Assembly: GCF_021650975.2 (NCBI RefSeq)
Contig: NZ_CP091285.1
Coordinates: 1,860,001-1,924,000, forward strand
Origin: Flavobacterium jumunjinense
GTDB taxonomy: Bacteria; Bacteroidota; Bacteroidia; Flavobacteriales; Flavobacteriaceae
Reading direction: 5' to 3'
Length of the DNA stretch: 64,000 bases
This document shows positions 61,060-64,000 of this stretch, piece after piece. The notes beneath the pieces were generated by a model that saw only the letters and a list, made by a program, of their open reading frames with translations, ran no database searches and was not told where the DNA came from. A program made the translations under genes and the position numbers. How positions within the stretch are numbered: the first letter of the stretch is position 1; each line of letters starts with the position of its first letter.

Positions 61060-61669
61060 ATAATTTTTCGTTGAGAGTGGTTGTTATTATTGGGTTTTGT
61101 GTTAGTAAACCTGAAACGGCAATACCATGAAGACCTGTTTGTATAAGCGCATCAATATCTTCTAAAGTAATGCCTCCAATGGCAATAAGTGGAATTTTAA
61201 TTTGATCTTCAGCCATTTTATTTAGAATAATTTTATAACCTTCTAAACCTAAAATGGGACTTAATTTTTCTTTAGTAGTAGTAAAACGAAATGGACCAAG
61301 ACCTATGTAATCGCATTTTTCATTTGCTCTTTGTAGAACATGTTCAAATGTATTGGCTGTTCCACCAATGATTTTTTGGTTACCCAAAATGGCACGAGCA
61401 TCTTTAATTCGCATATCGTCTAAGCCCAGATGAACACCATCTGCATCAATTTGGTAAGCCAAATCTACTTTGTCATTAATAATGAAAGTCGCTTTGTATT
61501 GATTACAAAGTTGTTTGGTTTTTTCGGCAACAGTCAAAAGTTCATTGTAATTTCCGTTTTTAAAACGCAATTGAATCCAATCGCAACCGTTGTCTAATGT
61601 TTTTTGAATGTTATACAATTGTTCGTCAACTGTATTTCCTTGTGAGATATAGTGTAATTTGCTAATCAT
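61046..61669 (-). CDS. thiE: Thiamine-phosphate synthase
   Basis: A 207-residue TIM-barrel enzyme coupling HMP-PP with thiazole phosphate. The pyrophosphate-binding and substrate motifs are present: [29 protein letters not shown] and [11 protein letters not shown], then [13 protein letters not shown]. It is the canonical copy. A second TenI/ThiE-like gene lies two genes upstream (62390-62977). It overlaps thiD by 8 bases and thiG by 14, so all three are translationally coupled. Confidence 0.93.
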   Translation of the reverse strand: MISKLHYISQGNTVDEQLYNIQKTLDNGCDWIQLRFKNGNYNELLTVAEKTKQLCNQYKATFIINDKVDLAYQIDADGVHLGLDDMRIKDARAILGNQKIIGGTANTFEHVLQRANEKCDYIGLGPFRFTTTKEKLSPILGLEGYKIILNKMAEDQIKIPLIAIGGITLEDIDALIQTGLHGIAVSGLLTQNPIITTTLNEKLYVNI

Positions 61670-62417
61670 GATGGTATCCTAATAAAGTGTTGTTGGAAAG
61701 AAGTAATTTTTCAATGTAAACCTTAGCTTTTTGGCATGAGGTAGTAGTGTCAATTCCCAAAGCTAAATTTGCTGTAATTGCAGATGATAAAACACAACCT
61801 GAACCATGTTTTTCATTAGCCAAAGTTGTAGTTGGAGCGAGTTTTATGAATTCGTTTTTGATAGATAAGTAGTCAACTCCTTTTTCGTTTGTATTATGAC
61901 CTCCTTTTAACAAGACATCACAATGTTTGGAAAGAAGTACTGCTATGGTTTCAGCATTAATTCCTTTGGTAGATAATTGCAAAATTTCCTTATAATTGGG
62001 AGTAATCAAATCGATTTTTTTTAGAATTTCTTCTAATTTGGCTTGGTTTTCAATCTGTAAAAAGTCGAATGTTGTACTGGATTTTAAAACAGTATCCCAA
62101 ATGATTTTTGTTTTTTGCGAATGCTTTTTTATTTGGAAAACAATGTGTTCTAAATAATCCAAGGAAGGAACAATCCCAATTTTCACCGCTTTAATTTCGT
62201 ATTTATTAAATAGAGTAGTTATCGATTCTAATACAAAATCAATTGCAATCCATTCCATTTTGATGAATTCGTTTTCTGTTTGAATGGTATTTCCTGTTAT
62301 AATTGCCAAACCATAAACCTGATGTTGCTCGAATGTTTTCACATCGGCTAAAACACCAGCTCCACCAGAAGGATCAAAACCAGCAATACTTAAAACGAAT
62401 GGGCGATTTGTTGACAT
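61662..62417 (-). CDS. thiD: Hydroxymethylpyrimidine (phosphate) kinase
   Basis: A 251-residue ribokinase-fold enzyme phosphorylating HMP and HMP-P. The N-terminal VLSIAGFDPSGGAGVLADVK and the TGNTIQTENEF segment are typical, and the C-terminal anion-hole motif is KHGSGCVLSSAITANLALG. Slightly shorter than the Escherichia enzyme. It overlaps the upstream TenI/ThiE-like gene by 28 bases and the downstream thiE gene by 8. Confidence 0.93.
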   Translation of the reverse strand: MSTNRPFVLSIAGFDPSGGAGVLADVKTFEQHQVYGLAIITGNTIQTENEFIKMEWIAIDFVLESITTLFNKYEIKAVKIGIVPSLDYLEHIVFQIKKHSQKTKIIWDTVLKSSTTFDFLQIENQAKLEEILKKIDLITPNYKEILQLSTKGINAETIAVLLSKHCDVLLKGGHNTNEKGVDYLSIKNEFIKLAPTTTLANEKHGSGCVLSSAITANLALGIDTTTSCQKAKVYIEKLLLSNNTLLGYHHD

Positions 62418-62977
62418 ATTTTAAAGTTTTCTATTGGGTTTTTACTGTTCCAAATAGTTCCAAGTAAAGCGAAATCATCAAAGCCATTGGTGAGTACTTC
62501 CTCAATGTTTTCCACTGAAACACCTCCTAAAGCAATTAATTTTGTATTTTGATTGGTTCGTTTCTTTATTTCTTCGAATGCATTTTTCGTTGGTACATAA
62601 TTCTGTTTTGAAATACTTGGATAAATTGGACTTAAAAAGGCATAATCAAAAGCCTTTGTTAAACCATTAAAAGCTTCTATCGAATGTACCGATGTTGAAA
62701 GAAACCTAACAGGTTTTTGAAACCTGTTAGGTTTAGCAAGTCTATCTTTTTCTGTAAAATGAAGCCTATCGATCTTAAATTCTTCTGCTAAATCATGACG
62801 TTGATGCAAAACCAATTTGGAATAATAGCTCGAATTTATTTTTGATAGAAATAAACGCAATTCCTCTTTCGAATAATTCGGTTTTCGAATATGAAATAGC
62901 TCCATGCCTTCTTCAAAAAGAGAATGAATTATGTTTATTTCATTTACTATTTCTATTGGATTCGAAATTACAATCAT
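62390..62977 (-). CDS. TenI/ThiE-like protein with an in-frame palindromic insert
   Basis: A 195-residue TIM-barrel protein related to thiamine-phosphate synthase and the TenI aminotransferase-like isomerase. I use ATG 62977 (MIVISNPIEIVNEINIIHSL); the frame extends to GTG 62995, which lies in repeat-like intergenic DNA. Recognisable parts are LFHIRKPNYSKEELR, LHFTEK, STSVHSIEAF, then YAFLSPIYPSISK and LIALGGVSVENIEEV. Between LHFTEKDRL and RFLSTSVHS lies about 11 codons encoded by a 33-base perfect palindrome (62702-62734). It lacks several canonical ThiE catalytic residues, so TenI-like thiazole isomerisation is the better guess, as seen in other Bacteroidota thiamine operons. Confidence 0.8.
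   Translation of the reverse strand: MIVISNPIEIVNEINIIHSLFEEGMELFHIRKPNYSKEELRLFLSKINSSYYSKLVLHQRHDLAEEFKIDRLHFTEKDRLAKPNRFQKPVRFLSTSVHSIEAFNGLTKAFDYAFLSPIYPSISKQNYVPTKNAFEEIKKRTNQNTKLIALGGVSVENIEEVLTNGFDDFALLGTIWNSKNPIENFKICQQIAHSF
62702..62734. repeat. Palindromic repeat within the TenI/ThiE-like gene
   Basis: AAACCTAACAGGTTT (62702-62716), spacer TTG, then its exact reverse complement AAACCTGTTAGGTTT (62720-62734). The form is one I recall as a dispersed palindrome in Flavobacterium genomes. Its 33 bases keep the reading frame. Confidence 0.8.
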
Positions 62978-62995
62978 ATCATTTTGACTAATCAC

Positions 62996-63021
62996 TAAGT
63001 ACTAACGACTAATTACTAATA
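62996..63021 (-). other. Short gap with TTAGTnATTAG-type low-complexity sequence
   Basis: On the minus strand this reads TTAGTAATTAGTCGTTAGTA and continues CTTAGTGATTAGT, a short imperfect direct repeat between thiC and the TenI-like gene; a related run lies between thiG and thiH (about 60262-60280). It explains the non-native GTG-started extension of the TenI-like frame. Confidence 0.45.
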
Positions 63022-63999
<978 letters not shown>

Positions 64000-64000
64000 T

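Overview
The window is a compact, AT-rich chromosomal segment of a Bacteroidota bacterium, almost certainly of the family Flavobacteriaceae. The signs are a type IX secretion (T9SS) C-terminal sorting domain, many promoters fitting the Bacteroidota -7 consensus TAnnTTTG, starts without Shine-Dalgarno sequences, a flavobacterial type of double-glycine leader peptide, a class II HMG-CoA reductase for the mevalonate pathway, and DPP-IV/POT peptide-use genes. Most of it is housekeeping DNA; accessory DNA is concentrated at about 1.1-3.0 kb and 8.8-15.5 kb.

Layout. 1-5.6 kb: the 3'-truncated glutaryl-CoA-dehydrogenase-like gene, a long gene-free stretch, a cysteine-bearing double-glycine peptide, a histidine-rich membrane protein, and a large T9SS surface protein with YadA-head-like repeats. 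5.6-8.7 kb: a DUF2723 (GT117) membrane protein. 8.8-14.2 kb: an amino-acid-oxidase island with a LodA-like quinoprotein oxidase, its LodB-like maturation flavoprotein, the wreck of a sarcosine/methyltryptophan-oxidase-type gene, and an intact flavin L-amino-acid oxidase. An intact IS3-family element (14230-15540) follows, with 3-bp target duplication, A6G frameshift signal and its own terminator; it sits between this island and the tail-specific protease gene prc.

17.8-24.4 kb: surE, a small membrane protein, a histidine phosphatase, lpxB, two tandem NlpC/P60 lipoproteins, comEC and a thioredoxin-like protein. 24.4-30.2 kb: a peptide-use cluster (DPP-IV protease, a dead third POT transporter, two intact POT transporters). 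30.3-38.7 kb: a 1,983-residue hybrid sensor kinase, then HMG-CoA reductase and a GHMP kinase separated by a repeat element. Two identical tRNA-Phe genes follow. 39-46.7 kb: an envelope run of coaX, an outer-membrane protein, a TPR protein, lptC, a CNNM/CorC-type protein and a PpiD-like foldase. 46.7-58.3 kb: a Rieske-like lipoprotein without cluster histidines, greA, a HIT protein, a cold-shock protein, aspS, a TlpA-like thioredoxin, a YwqK-like MORN protein, a sensor kinase, a flavin reductase, DUF3127, aat, and an erythromycin-esterase-like protein. 58.3-64 kb: the minus-strand thiamine operon thiC-(TenI/ThiE-like)-thiD-thiE-thiG-thiH-thiF, with thiC cut by the window edge.

No entirely new system is proven here. 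The best candidates are the oxidase island (two different peroxide-forming oxidases together, possibly for antagonism or amino-acid scavenging), the orphan double-glycine peptide, and several small architectural features: terminators placed inside coding ends, a palindromic repeat carried in frame in a thiamine gene, and a hairpin at the very start of the greA message.
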